NCBI GenBank assembly: GCA_958426095.1
Contig: CATZYB010000013.1
Coordinates: 1 to 23,890 of the forward strand
Source of the DNA: an uncultured Lachnospiraceae bacterium
GTDB lineage: Bacteria > Bacillota > Clostridia > Lachnospirales > Lachnospiraceae
Reading direction: 5' to 3'
DNA: 23,890 nt
The notes under the pieces are model-generated. The model did not search any database. It was not told where the DNA came from and worked only from the letters and a program-made list of their open reading frames with translations. Positions 8,460 through 15,133 of this stretch are shown here, one piece after another (positions within the stretch are counted from its first letter, which is position 1; the number at the start of each line of letters is the position of its first letter). The position numbers and the translations under genes were made by a program.

Positions 8460-9383
8460 ATGATGAAAAATACGACATTAGTGATCATGGCTGCCGGTAT
8501 TGGCAGTCGTTTCGGCGGAGGTATTAAGCAGTTGGAGCCGATGGGGCCAAACGGTGAAATCATTATGGATTATTCTATTTACGATGCTAAGGCGGCCGGT
8601 TTTAATAAAGTTGTATTTATTTTGAGAAAAGACATTGAAGAGGATTTTCGTGAGATCATTGGTCAGAGAATTGAAAAAGTGATCGATGTGGATTATGTTT
8701 TCCAGGCGCTGGATGATCTGCCGGATGGATTTACAGCTCCAGCCGACCGTAAAAAACCATGGGGAACGGGTCAGGCCGTTCTTTGCTGTAAAGGGGTTGT
8801 CAATGAACCGTTTGCAGTTATTAATGCAGATGATTACTATGGCAAAGAAGCATTTAAGAAGGTTCATGACTATCTGGTCAGCGAAGGTACGACAGGTAAG
8901 GAATACGACATGTGTATGGCCGGATTTATCCTCAAGAATACATTGAGCGATAATGGCGCAGTAACCCGGGGTGTCTGCGTGGTCGATGAGAACGAGTATC
9001 TGACGGAGGTCGTGGAAACCGGCGGAATTGTGATGACACCGGAAGGCACAATTGCCCATGAGGATAATGGTTCCGATATGGTCATCACACCGGATCAGCA
9101 TGTATCCATGAATATGTGGGGCTTCACGCCGAATTTCCTGAATGAATTGGAATCGGGATTTACAGATTTTCTTTCGGAGATTCCGGAAGGCGAAGTTAAA
9201 CGGGAATACTTACTTCCGACAATTGTAGATAAGTTAATTAAAAGCGGAAAGGCTTCCGTCAAGGTGCTTGAAACAAAGGACAAGTGGTTTGGCGTAACCT
9301 ACAAAGAAGATAAAGAGAGTGTCGTAACCTCATTTAAAAAGCTCATTGCTGACGGTGTATATCCGGAAAACCTTTGGGGGTAA
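8460..9383 (+). CDS. NTP-transferase-fold nucleotidyltransferase, substrate unknown
   Basis: Protein of about 307 residues with an N-terminal nucleotide-binding fold: LVIMAAGIGSRFGGGIKQLE at residues 7-26 is a variant of the GxGxR...K signature of sugar-phosphate nucleotidyltransferases. The acidic AVINADDYYG segment corresponds to the metal-binding Asp region. The motif is not the usual TRL-xPxT-xxxPK form, so I do not assign the sugar. The C-terminal part shows no left-handed beta-helix repeats. Either ATG 8460 or ATG 8463 can serve; AGGAGG lies five or eight bases upstream. It begins nine bases after the ACT gene, so the two are co-transcribed and may be functionally related. Cytoplasmic; no signal peptide. 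Confidence 0.8.
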   Translation: MMKNTTLVIMAAGIGSRFGGGIKQLEPMGPNGEIIMDYSIYDAKAAGFNKVVFILRKDIEEDFREIIGQRIEKVIDVDYVFQALDDLPDGFTAPADRKKPWGTGQAVLCCKGVVNEPFAVINADDYYGKEAFKKVHDYLVSEGTTGKEYDMCMAGFILKNTLSDNGAVTRGVCVVDENEYLTEVVETGGIVMTPEGTIAHEDNGSDMVITPDQHVSMNMWGFTPNFLNELESGFTDFLSEIPEGEVKREYLLPTIVDKLIKSGKASVKVLETKDKWFGVTYKEDKESVVTSFKKLIADGVYPENLWG

Positions 9384-9390
9384 AGAGCAG

Positions 9391-9618
9391 ATGAATCCAT
9401 CAGCGATTATGAAAATTATGAATGCAAAAAATAAATTTGCGGAAAATCATCCCAAATTTACGGCTTTTTTAAGCACGGTCTATTCACGGGGCATTGATGC
9501 CGGAACGGTCATTGAGATCACTGTGACCCGACCGGGCGAGGAACCGATTACATCCAATATCCGGGTTCAGGAATTAGATCTGGAATTGCTCCGGAGTCTT
9601 CAGGATTTGGGTAAGTGA
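9391..9618 (+). CDS. Small conserved-looking protein of 75 residues, unknown function
   Basis: Short protein starting MNPSAIMKIMNAKNKFAENH, followed by a globular segment with FTAFLSTVYSRGIDAGTVIE, a strand-rich middle and the acidic C-terminus ELDLELLRSLQDLGK. The frame is open further upstream into the previous gene (ATG 9346), but ATG 9391, eight bases after that gene's stop and preceded by a purine-rich GGGGGTAAAGAG, gives the better start. From memory, similar 75-85 residue proteins with an N-terminal helix and an NHPKF motif occur widely in Clostridia; I cannot name a function. No membrane segment is seen. It is the last gene of the unit and is followed by a long hairpin terminator. Confidence 0.7.
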   Translation: MNPSAIMKIMNAKNKFAENHPKFTAFLSTVYSRGIDAGTVIEITVTRPGEEPITSNIRVQELDLELLRSLQDLGK

Positions 9619-9636
9619 GAAAGATTACAAAAATAT

Positions 9637-9707
9637 CGCGGCAGAGGGACGTGTCTCCGGAAACGACTTTATATAGTCTCCGGGACCGAAATCTGCCGCG
9701 TTTTTTT
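9637..9707. terminator. Long bidirectional terminator between convergent genes
   Basis: The outer stem CGCGGCAGA (9637-9645) pairs perfectly with TCTGCCGCG (9692-9700), followed by seven T residues (9701-9707). Further in, GTCTCCGG (9653-9660) pairs with CCGG-GAC (9680-9686), and GACT/AGTC (9665-9668 with 9675-9678) closes the tip. On the minus strand the same stem is followed by ATATTTTTG, so it can also end the sodA transcript coming from the other side. Confidence 0.85.
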
Positions 9708-9734
9708 GCCTGTTCAAGTATATCGCATGGGCAT

Positions 9735-10355
9735 TTATACTTCGAGATATTTTTTTGCGTCCTTATATACTTCCGGCCAGTTGATCAAATGAAACCAGTT
9801 AGTCACATAATCTTTTCTCAGATTTTTATATTTCAGATAATAGGCATGCTCCCAGACATCTACATTAAGAATAGGAATATAGCCGTTGGAAATCGGATTA
9901 TTCTGGTTTGGCGTTTTCGCAACTTCCAGCTTCTTGTCCGGGTTGATGGTGAGCCAGGCGTAGCCGGAGCCAAATTGGCCCATGGCATTTTCGCTCATAA
10001 GTTCCACAAATTTCTCATAAGAACCAAAAGCCTTTACAAGATAAGGTTCCATCGGATTTTCATTCACCGGCGGATGAAGCAGACGGAAAAACATCTGATG
10101 ATTATAAACGCCGCCTGCATTGTTCATGACTGCCTGTCGGATATCTTCCGGCAGATCGTCCAGATTTGTGAGTAAATCTTCCAGCGTCCAGCTCTGGAAT
10201 TGAGGATAATCCTTCAAAATATTATTCAGATTATCAACGTAAGCCTTTAAGTGCTTGTCATGATGATAATGGAGTGTCTCTGCGTCCATATAGGGCTCAA
10301 GGGCATCATAATCATAAGGCAGAGGCATCACATCAAAGGGATATGTTTGTTTCAT
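9735..10355 (-). CDS. sodA: Superoxide dismutase, Mn type of the Fe/Mn family
   Basis: Cytoplasmic enzyme of 206 residues that dismutates superoxide to hydrogen peroxide and oxygen. Metal ligands by motif are H31 (HYHHDKHLKAY), H86 (VYNHQMFF), D166 and H170 (VDVWEHAYYLKY). The residues that separate metal types point to manganese: NNAGG instead of the Fe-type glutamine before ligand H86, and NQN with Q151. One of the usual two histidines after the first ligand is leucine (H35-L36). The start has a near-perfect AGGAGG on the minus strand. It lies 70 bases downstream of larE; a possible -10 (TATACT, minus strand of 10392-10397) with no clear -35 is in the gap, so read-through from larCE is also possible. 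It ends at the bidirectional terminator. Confidence 0.95.
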   Translation of the reverse strand: MKQTYPFDVMPLPYDYDALEPYMDAETLHYHHDKHLKAYVDNLNNILKDYPQFQSWTLEDLLTNLDDLPEDIRQAVMNNAGGVYNHQMFFRLLHPPVNENPMEPYLVKAFGSYEKFVELMSENAMGQFGSGYAWLTINPDKKLEVAKTPNQNNPISNGYIPILNVDVWEHAYYLKYKNLRKDYVTNWFHLINWPEVYKDAKKYLEV

Positions 10356-10425
10356 TATATAATCCTCCTGTTTTATTTATAATCTTTCGTTAGTATATGC
10401 TTTTAAAAAGGAAATATACTTAAAT

Positions 10426-11220
10426 TTATAAATCCATGCTTCCGGAACGGAAGCCTTCCAGGTCAAGTGTAATGTAAACAAATCCCAAATCCTTCATAGC
10501 TTTTGTGATGGCTTCATGCTGGTCCATGAAGCGGTTAAAATCGGCCTTGTCAATTTCAATCCGAAGGATTGGCTGGTGAAAACGAAGTCTTACATTATAA
10601 AAGCCAAGGCTGCGGAGCCAGGATTCTCCCTGATGTATTCTATCAAGCAGAGCATAGTCAAAGGGCGTATCGTAAGGAAGGCGGGTGGCCATGCACGGAG
10701 TTGAAGGTTTACTGGCTGTGGCAAGTCCGGCTTCAGCGGCCAAAAGGCGAATTTCTGCTTTGGTCAGATGGCAGTCGATCAGCGGACTGTGAACTCCGGC
10801 TTCACGGACAGCCTGGAGGCCCGGACGGTAAACCTGGGTATCGTCTACGTTGGAACCCTCACAAAAAAATGTGTATCCGGCATCTTTTCCAGCCTGAATG
10901 AGAGACCGGAAGAGCAGGGATTTGCACAGATAACAGCGGTTCTTTGGATTGGATAAAATACGGCTGTCGGAGAATTCATCGACTTCGATCACCTGATGTC
11001 TGGCGCCGAGAGACCGGGCGAGGGCCTCAGCCTCGGCGGTGTCACCGTGAGGGTGGAGCCGGGTCTCAAAGGTCACAGCCAGTACCGGTTTATCGGAACC
11101 GGATTCTTTGACGGCCCGGCAGGCAGCAGCCAGAAGGAGGCTGCTGTCCACACCGCCGGAGAAGGCCAGACAGATGCCCTCATTTGTATGGGGAATAAAA
11201 TAATCAATTAAAGATTTCAT
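10426..11220 (-). CDS. larE: LarE, sulfur transferase for the nickel-pincer cofactor
   Basis: Member of the PP-loop ATP pyrophosphatase family, 264 residues. LarE activates the pyridinium dicarboxylate intermediate and inserts sulfur during synthesis of the nickel-pincer nucleotide of lactate racemase. The PP-loop SGGVDSS is at 21-27. C176 in STPCMATR falls at the same number as the sacrificial cysteine of Lactobacillus plantarum LarE. Two more cysteines occur in NRCYLCK (C96, C99). Three such cysteines are the hallmark of the [4Fe-4S] form described for Thermotoga maritima, which should be catalytic rather than self-sacrificing. The ATG overlaps the larC stop by four bases, so the genes are coupled. 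larA and larB are not in this window. Confidence 0.94.
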   Translation of the reverse strand: MKSLIDYFIPHTNEGICLAFSGGVDSSLLLAAACRAVKESGSDKPVLAVTFETRLHPHGDTAEAEALARSLGARHQVIEVDEFSDSRILSNPKNRCYLCKSLLFRSLIQAGKDAGYTFFCEGSNVDDTQVYRPGLQAVREAGVHSPLIDCHLTKAEIRLLAAEAGLATASKPSTPCMATRLPYDTPFDYALLDRIHQGESWLRSLGFYNVRLRFHQPILRIEIDKADFNRFMDQHEAITKAMKDLGFVYITLDLEGFRSGSMDL

Positions 11221-12704
11221 TTCTTTTTTCCTTCGGGCAGAGCTTTTTTAGAGTCGATAGCCTTCCGGTCTGTTATGGCGTTGGAATAGCCGCCGTACAG
11301 GTCGTAAGCAAGGGCCTTGATCATGGCATAGACTTCAGGGAAGGCAAGCTGATTTTTCTCTGCGATGGCGGCCACGTCATCATTTTCCGGATAAGCGTAA
11401 ATGTGCCCCTTCCAGGTGGTGTACTTTACATGAGCTTTACCCCATGGAGTATCCACAGTACGAACTTCTCTTGGGAGAATGGTCCGTTCCACCGGATATT
11501 TACGCAATCCAATAGTCGTGGTATGAGTAAAGATAATATCTTCCATTTTTGGAATGAGTGATTCACGGCAGAGGACTGTCAGCATGGTGGCCGGTCGGTT
11601 TTTCTTCATATATATTGGCGTTGTATAACAATCCTGTGCACCTGCTTCAAATAATTGATTACAAGCAAAGGCCATAGCTTCGCCGGTACAGTCGTCCAGA
11701 TTGGTTTCTATTTTCCAGATCGGTTCCAGATCCACTTCCCGTTTTGCAGAACCAAGTTCCCGTTCCTTTGGTTTTACCGGGGCCGGACGCTTCTCTGTGT
11801 TCAGGGCAATTTCAAAACTTTCGGAAGCGGAAACCTTTTCTGAAACAGGTGTTTCAGAAGCCGATTTTTTGTCCAAATCTTCAATAAGCATGGCCCGAAG
11901 AATGCTGGCTTTTTCATACTCCCGTTTTCCGGCGCCGATACCGGTTTTTAATACCCGGAAATGTTCAGGAAGTTTAGGTTCGTTACGGAGAGCAGCGGCA
12001 ATGGCGGCTCCGGTTGGAGTGACAAATTCACCCTGGATGTTCATAATGTGCATCGGAAGCCCATAAGCGGAAACAATATTGGCAACGGCCGGCACCGGAA
12101 TCGGAAGGATACCATGCTGGCAGCGGACAGTTCCCTGGCCTTCATACAGTTCAGAAACAATGACATTTTGAATATTTAAAGCGTCTATGCAGACGGCAAG
12201 AGCTACGATATCAACGATGGAATCTACAGCGCCAACCTCATGAAAATGTACCTCATTCAGAGGTTTATTATGGGCTTTAGCCTCTGCTTCCGCAATGACC
12301 TGAAAGATCTTTAAAGCGATGACTTTCGCCCGGCGGCTGATGTTTCCGCTGTTGATGATCGCCTGAATGCTTTCCAGATTCCGGTGTTCATGATGATGTT
12401 CATGATGATGCTCATGACTGTGTTTATCATGCCCGTGCGAATGTTCATGGTGACCGCTTCCGTGGAGGTATTCCATGTCGTGGTCATGATTTTCGTGGGC
12501 CTTGTCCAGAATGACGTCAAAGTCGCAGGCATCAATACCGGATTTATTGACCCGGGATATTTTTACCTGATATCCGTCCAGATTCAGACTGTTTAAAGCA
12601 TTTAAAAGATAGGAATGGTCAACGCCAAGATCGATCAGGGCGGCGACGGTCATGTCACCGCTGATGCCGGAGTAACATTCCAGATAAAGAGTTTTGTCAT
12701 TCAT
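11217..12704 (-). CDS. larC: LarC, nickel insertase for the pincer cofactor (undivided)
   Basis: CTP-dependent cyclometallase that inserts nickel into the pincer nucleotide, 495 residues. The N-terminal domain opens LYLECYSGISGDMTVAALID and contains EVHFHEVGAVDSIVDI. A histidine-rich stretch at about 70-107 holds 18 His and probably binds nickel. After a low-complexity Ser/Pro/Lys/Glu linker (about 310-355), the C-terminal domain includes IETNLDDCTGEAMAFAC and TTTIGLRKYPVERTILPREV. In L. plantarum the two parts are joined by programmed frameshifting (LarC1/LarC2); here one uninterrupted frame encodes both. The frame is open upstream to 12983, but ATG 12704 gives the family N-terminus, follows GGGGG, and lies downstream of a good promoter, so the longer version is rejected. 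Confidence 0.94.
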   Translation of the reverse strand: MNDKTLYLECYSGISGDMTVAALIDLGVDHSYLLNALNSLNLDGYQVKISRVNKSGIDACDFDVILDKAHENHDHDMEYLHGSGHHEHSHGHDKHSHEHHHEHHHEHRNLESIQAIINSGNISRRAKVIALKIFQVIAEAEAKAHNKPLNEVHFHEVGAVDSIVDIVALAVCIDALNIQNVIVSELYEGQGTVRCQHGILPIPVPAVANIVSAYGLPMHIMNIQGEFVTPTGAAIAAALRNEPKLPEHFRVLKTGIGAGKREYEKASILRAMLIEDLDKKSASETPVSEKVSASESFEIALNTEKRPAPVKPKERELGSAKREVDLEPIWKIETNLDDCTGEAMAFACNQLFEAGAQDCYTTPIYMKKNRPATMLTVLCRESLIPKMEDIIFTHTTTIGLRKYPVERTILPREVRTVDTPWGKAHVKYTTWKGHIYAYPENDDVAAIAEKNQLAFPEVYAMIKALAYDLYGGYSNAITDRKAIDSKKALPEGKKK

Positions 12705-12739
12705 AATAATAACCCCCTTATTGTGAATATGCGTTAAAT

Positions 12740-12748
12740 ACATTATGT
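12740..12748. promoter_or_regulatory. Small palindrome in the larC leader, possible operator
   Basis: ACATTATGT is a self-complementary nine-base element around a central T, flanked by TTAA on both sides. It begins about five bases after the predicted larC transcription start, a usual place for a repressor site. No regulator is known for it here; the match may be chance in AT-rich DNA. Confidence 0.25.
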
Positions 12749-12759
12749 TAAGTGCCCAA

Positions 12760-12788
12760 ATTATATCATAAAACCGGGGGAAGGGCAA
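12760..12788 (-). promoter_or_regulatory. Sigma-A-type promoter for larC-larE
   Basis: On the minus strand TTGCCC (12788-12783) is followed after 17 bases by a perfect TATAAT (12765-12760). Transcription would start near 12753 and give a leader of about 50 bases. It is the only good promoter upstream of larC and lies outside any gene. Confidence 0.75.
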
Positions 12789-12862
12789 CTTACCAGCCAT
12801 TGGCGTTGGCTGCCAAAAGTTCGGAGAAATGCCGGATGAACAGCCTGAGAAATTGAAAAGAT

Positions 12863-12891
12863 TTGACAGGGATAGTGCCGCAGGGTAGAAT
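12863..12891 (+). promoter_or_regulatory. Sigma-A-type promoter for the mazG cluster
   Basis: A perfect TTGACA (12863-12868) is followed after 17 bases by TAGAAT (12886-12891). It is divergent from the larC promoter, with about 75 bases between the two -35 elements, and would start a leader of about 60 bases before mazG. Confidence 0.8.
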
Positions 12892-12958
12892 AAACGAAAC
12901 AGACCCATAAAAATGATATGGCCCCAGGTTTTGGTTTGTGCAAAGGAGTAGATGAAAG

Positions 12959-13771
12959 ATGGAAAATAAAACGGAGTATTCATTTGAGGATTTTGAACGT
13001 ATTATTGCCCGTTTGAGGGCAAAGGACGGCTGTCCATGGGATCAGGTTCAAACCCACGCAAGTCTCAGAGACGGCATGATCGAGGAAGCTTATGAGGTCG
13101 TGGATGGCATTGATACCTACCAGGCCACGGGGGATGACAGCAATCTGTGTGAGGAGCTGGGCGATGTCCTTATGCAGGTGGTCATGCATGCCAGGATTGC
13201 CGAAGAAGAAGGAAGGTTCACGATGGCGGATGTCATTCGGGGAATCTCAGAAAAAATGATTCGGCGGCATCCTCATGTTTTTGGCACAGCCAGCGCCGAC
13301 ACGCCGGAAGAGGTGCTGAAAAACTGGGAGGAGATTAAGCGGCAGGAAAAACATGAAGATACGATTACCGCAGGCATGAAGCGGGTAGCCAAAGCGTTGC
13401 CGGCGAATATCCGTGCCGCAAAGGTTCAGAAAAAGGCGGCAAAGGTCGGCTTTGATTTTGAGAATTACCGTCAAACGGCGGAAAAAGTAGAAGAAGAGCT
13501 TCAGGAAGTATTGGAAGCCGCAGAAAAAGGCTCTCCCGAGGCTGTTTTTGAGGAATTTGGGGATTTAATGTTTTCGGCAGTGAATTTGTCCCGCTTTTTA
13601 GATGTAAATGCTGAAAATGCCTTGACAAATGCAACGGAAAAGTTTATAAATAGATTTGAATATATTGAGAGAAGTGCCGAAACACGGGGGATGGATCTCA
13701 AAAATATGACCATCGGAGAGATGGATGAATTATGGAGTGAAATTAAACATTTGAATAGCAGTGATGTTTAA
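12959..13771 (+). CDS. mazG: MazG nucleoside triphosphate pyrophosphohydrolase
   Basis: Hydrolyses (d)NTPs to monophosphates and pyrophosphate, thought to clear aberrant nucleotides. The 270 residues hold two MazG helical domains. The first has RDGMIEEAYEVVDGI (E42, E43) with CEELGDVLMQVV (E65, E66, D69), the EExx-ExxD metal-binding pattern. The second has KVEEELQEVLEA (E178-E180) with FEEFGDLMFSAVNL (E198, E199, D202). GCPWDQVQTHASL near residue 24 is a strong family signature. The length is close to E. coli MazG (263). It lacks the N-terminal methyltransferase domain fused in B. subtilis YabN, a difference from that bacterium. ATG 12959 follows AAAGGAG. First gene after the promoter. Confidence 0.96.
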   Translation: MENKTEYSFEDFERIIARLRAKDGCPWDQVQTHASLRDGMIEEAYEVVDGIDTYQATGDDSNLCEELGDVLMQVVMHARIAEEEGRFTMADVIRGISEKMIRRHPHVFGTASADTPEEVLKNWEEIKRQEKHEDTITAGMKRVAKALPANIRAAKVQKKAAKVGFDFENYRQTAEKVEEELQEVLEAAEKGSPEAVFEEFGDLMFSAVNLSRFLDVNAENALTNATEKFINRFEYIERSAETRGMDLKNMTIGEMDELWSEIKHLNSSDV

Positions 13772-13800
13772 GGTAAAAGAATTCAAGGAGGAGTATTAGA

Positions 13801-14079
13801 ATGAACAAAACAGAATTGATTGCAGCTATGGCAGAACAGGCAGACTTATCCAAGAAAGATGCTGAAAAAGCTTTAAAAGCTTTTGTAGATATTGTAGGCG
13901 AAGAACTGAAAAAAGGTGAAAAAGTTCAGATGGTTGGTTTCGGAACTTTTGAAGTCAGTGAAAGACCGGCCAGAGAAGGAAGAAACCCACAGACTGGCGA
14001 AACTATGAAGATCGAAGCTTCCAAAGCTCCGAAATTCAAAGCAGGCAAAGCTTTAAAAGATCTGGTAAATAATAAATAA
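13801..14079 (+). CDS. hup: HU-family DNA-binding protein
   Basis: Small basic nucleoid protein of 92 residues that bends DNA as a dimer. The N-terminal helical dimerisation part (NKTELIAAMAEQADLSKKDA) is followed by the signature VGFGTFEVSERPAREGRNP, and the tip of the DNA-binding arm RNPQTGE has the intercalating proline P63. An ideal AAGGAGG precedes the ATG. It sits 29 bases after mazG and four bases before rqcP. Codon use is strongly biased to frequent codons, fitting high expression. HU in this position is typical of clostridial clusters, but it is absent from the equivalent B. subtilis locus. Confidence 0.97.
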   Translation: MNKTELIAAMAEQADLSKKDAEKALKAFVDIVGEELKKGEKVQMVGFGTFEVSERPAREGRNPQTGETMKIEASKAPKFKAGKALKDLVNNK

Positions 14080-14083
14080 TCGA

Positions 14084-14323
14084 ATGCGGTTAGATAAATT
14101 TTTAAAGGTATCTCGTTTGATCAAACGACGGACGGTGGCAAATGAAGCCTGCGATGCAGGCCGTGTGTCTGTAAATGGCAAACCTGCCAAAGCAGGGGCT
14201 GCTGTAAAAGCGGGAGATATTATCGAAATCGGATTTGGGACCCGTACAGTGAAGGTGGAAGTTCTGAATGTGGCCGAGACGGTGCGTAAGGAAGAAGCGA
14301 AAGAGCTGTTCAGGTATTTGTGA
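14084..14323 (+). CDS. rqcP: RqcP (YabO, Hsp15-like S4 RNA-binding protein)
   Basis: S4-fold RNA-binding protein of 79 residues. The S4 motif runs from MRLDKFLKVSRLIKRRTVAN through GRVSVNGKPAKAG to GDIIEIGFG. In B. subtilis the orthologue YabO, renamed RqcP, works with RqcH on stalled 50S subunits to drive poly-alanine tailing in ribosome-associated quality control; this role is transferred by family and synteny (mazG-rqcP-yabP-yabQ-divIC). It starts only four bases after the hup stop and shows no clear SD, so translation probably depends on termination-reinitiation from the highly expressed HU gene. The partner RqcH is not in the window. Confidence 0.9.
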   Translation: MRLDKFLKVSRLIKRRTVANEACDAGRVSVNGKPAKAGAAVKAGDIIEIGFGTRTVKVEVLNVAETVRKEEAKELFRYL

Positions 14324-14395
14324 GAATATTAGGGAGAGCCTTTCCATATATTTAGATTAACTTAAAGTAATCTGAGTGTGTGGGGAGGTTTTTTT

Positions 14396-14680
14396 ATGGA
14401 TGAAAGAATCGGTGGAAAGAACCACAAATTGACCCTGTTCAACCGGAGCAGCGCACAGATGACCGGTGTGCTGGATGTTATTTCTTTTGATACCAATGAA
14501 ATCGTTATGGATACGGAAGAGGGGCTGTTGATGATCCGGGGCGAGGATCTTCATGTAAACCACCTGACTTTGGAAAAGGGCGAGGTGAATATCGACGGTC
14601 ATGTAGACAGCCTGATCTATTCAAACAGTCAAAAGCTTCCTAAGAATCCTGAAAAGGGTCTGGGACGGCTTTTTCGATAG
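14396..14680 (+). CDS. yabP: Sporulation protein YabP
   Basis: Protein of 94 residues of the YabP/YqfC family, made by the mother cell during sporulation and thought to help spore coat and cortex formation. Recognisable segments are NHKLTLFNRSSAQMTGVLDV, the central FDTNEIVMDTEEGLLMIRGE and the strand-rich HVNHLTLEKGEVNIDGHVDSL. An in-frame GTG at 14378 would extend it by six residues, but GGGGAGG (14382-14388) sits seven bases before ATG 14396, which fixes the start. About 70 bases separate it from rqcP, room for its own promoter; I could not identify a convincing sigma-E site. yabQ follows after three bases. Confidence 0.92.
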   Translation: MDERIGGKNHKLTLFNRSSAQMTGVLDVISFDTNEIVMDTEEGLLMIRGEDLHVNHLTLEKGEVNIDGHVDSLIYSNSQKLPKNPEKGLGRLFR

Positions 14681-14683
14681 CCG

Positions 14684-15064
14684 ATGAGTGCGGAGGTTCA
14701 AAGCCAGTTTTACTTTTTCTTTCTGGCTTTTTTCTGGGGAATTGGCATATGCCTGATCTATGATGCTTTAAGGATTTTCCGTCAGCTTGTCCGGCATTCT
14801 ATTTTCTGGATCAATACAGAAGATATTCTATACTGGACGGCCATGACGGTCGTTTTATTCTATCTTTTATTCACCTATAACCGGGGAGAAATCCGGAGTT
14901 TTACCATTGTCGGTCTGCTGGCCGGCAGCATTTTTTATCTCAAAACCATCAGCCCTGTCTACAGGGCCATTATTTGCCGGATTTTGAAGCCTTTTTTTCG
15001 CCTGTTTTCAAAGATTTTGTCTCTTTTATGGAAATTCCGGCAGAATTCGGAGAATAACCATTGA
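14684..15064 (+). CDS. yabQ: Sporulation membrane protein YabQ
   Basis: Membrane protein of 126 residues with at least three hydrophobic helices (about 7-27, 48-64, 73-90) and a basic C-terminal tail. SQFYFFFLAFFWGIGICLIY and YDALRIFRQ near the N-terminus are typical of the YabQ family, which in B. subtilis is needed for spore cortex formation and is found in the membrane around the forespore. The start ATG lies three bases after the yabP stop and has only a weak SD, so coupling to yabP is likely. The stop overlaps the -35 element of the next promoter. The conserved pairing yabP-yabQ supports the call. Confidence 0.9.
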   Translation: MSAEVQSQFYFFFLAFFWGIGICLIYDALRIFRQLVRHSIFWINTEDILYWTAMTVVLFYLLFTYNRGEIRSFTIVGLLAGSIFYLKTISPVYRAIICRILKPFFRLFSKILSLLWKFRQNSENNH

Positions 15065-15089
15065 AAAAATTGGTGGAAACAGGTAAAAT
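15061..15089 (+). promoter_or_regulatory. Sigma-A-type promoter for divIC
   Basis: TTGAAA (15061-15066) and TAAAAT (15084-15089) are exactly 17 bases apart, each one mismatch from consensus. They lie at and just after the yabQ stop, 45 bases before divIC. The promoter would let the division gene be made in growing cells, independent of the sporulation pair upstream. Confidence 0.7.
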
Positions 15090-15133
15090 GTAAAACGTAT
15101 AAAATTATTTTATAAAGATTTAGGTGAAAATAT

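Noticed and set aside
9615..10175. Plus-strand frame of 186 codons over sodA
   Set aside because: It is antisense to a clear superoxide dismutase gene and begins inside the terminator region. No ribosome binding site or family similarity.
12384..12480. Repeat-like CATGATGATG tract as a tandem repeat or CRISPR-like array
   Set aside because: It is the reverse complement of the histidine codons in the LarC His-rich segment, with no spaced unit structure.
12705..12753. Nickel riboswitch in the larC leader
   Set aside because: The leader is only about 50 bases and shows no multi-stem fold like the NiCo riboswitch.
12705..12983. N-terminal extension of larC to 12983
   Set aside because: The extra 93 residues cross the larC promoter, have no SD and do not resemble any LarC N-terminus. 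ATG 12704 gives the family start.
13751..13779. TTGAAT-17-TAAAAG before hup as a promoter
   Set aside because: Both boxes have two mismatches, and transcription would begin within the hup ribosome binding site. Read-through from mazG is simpler.
14324..14395. Sigma-E promoter for yabP
   Set aside because: Expected from the family, and CATATATT is somewhat -35-like, but no -10 element at the right spacing could be found.
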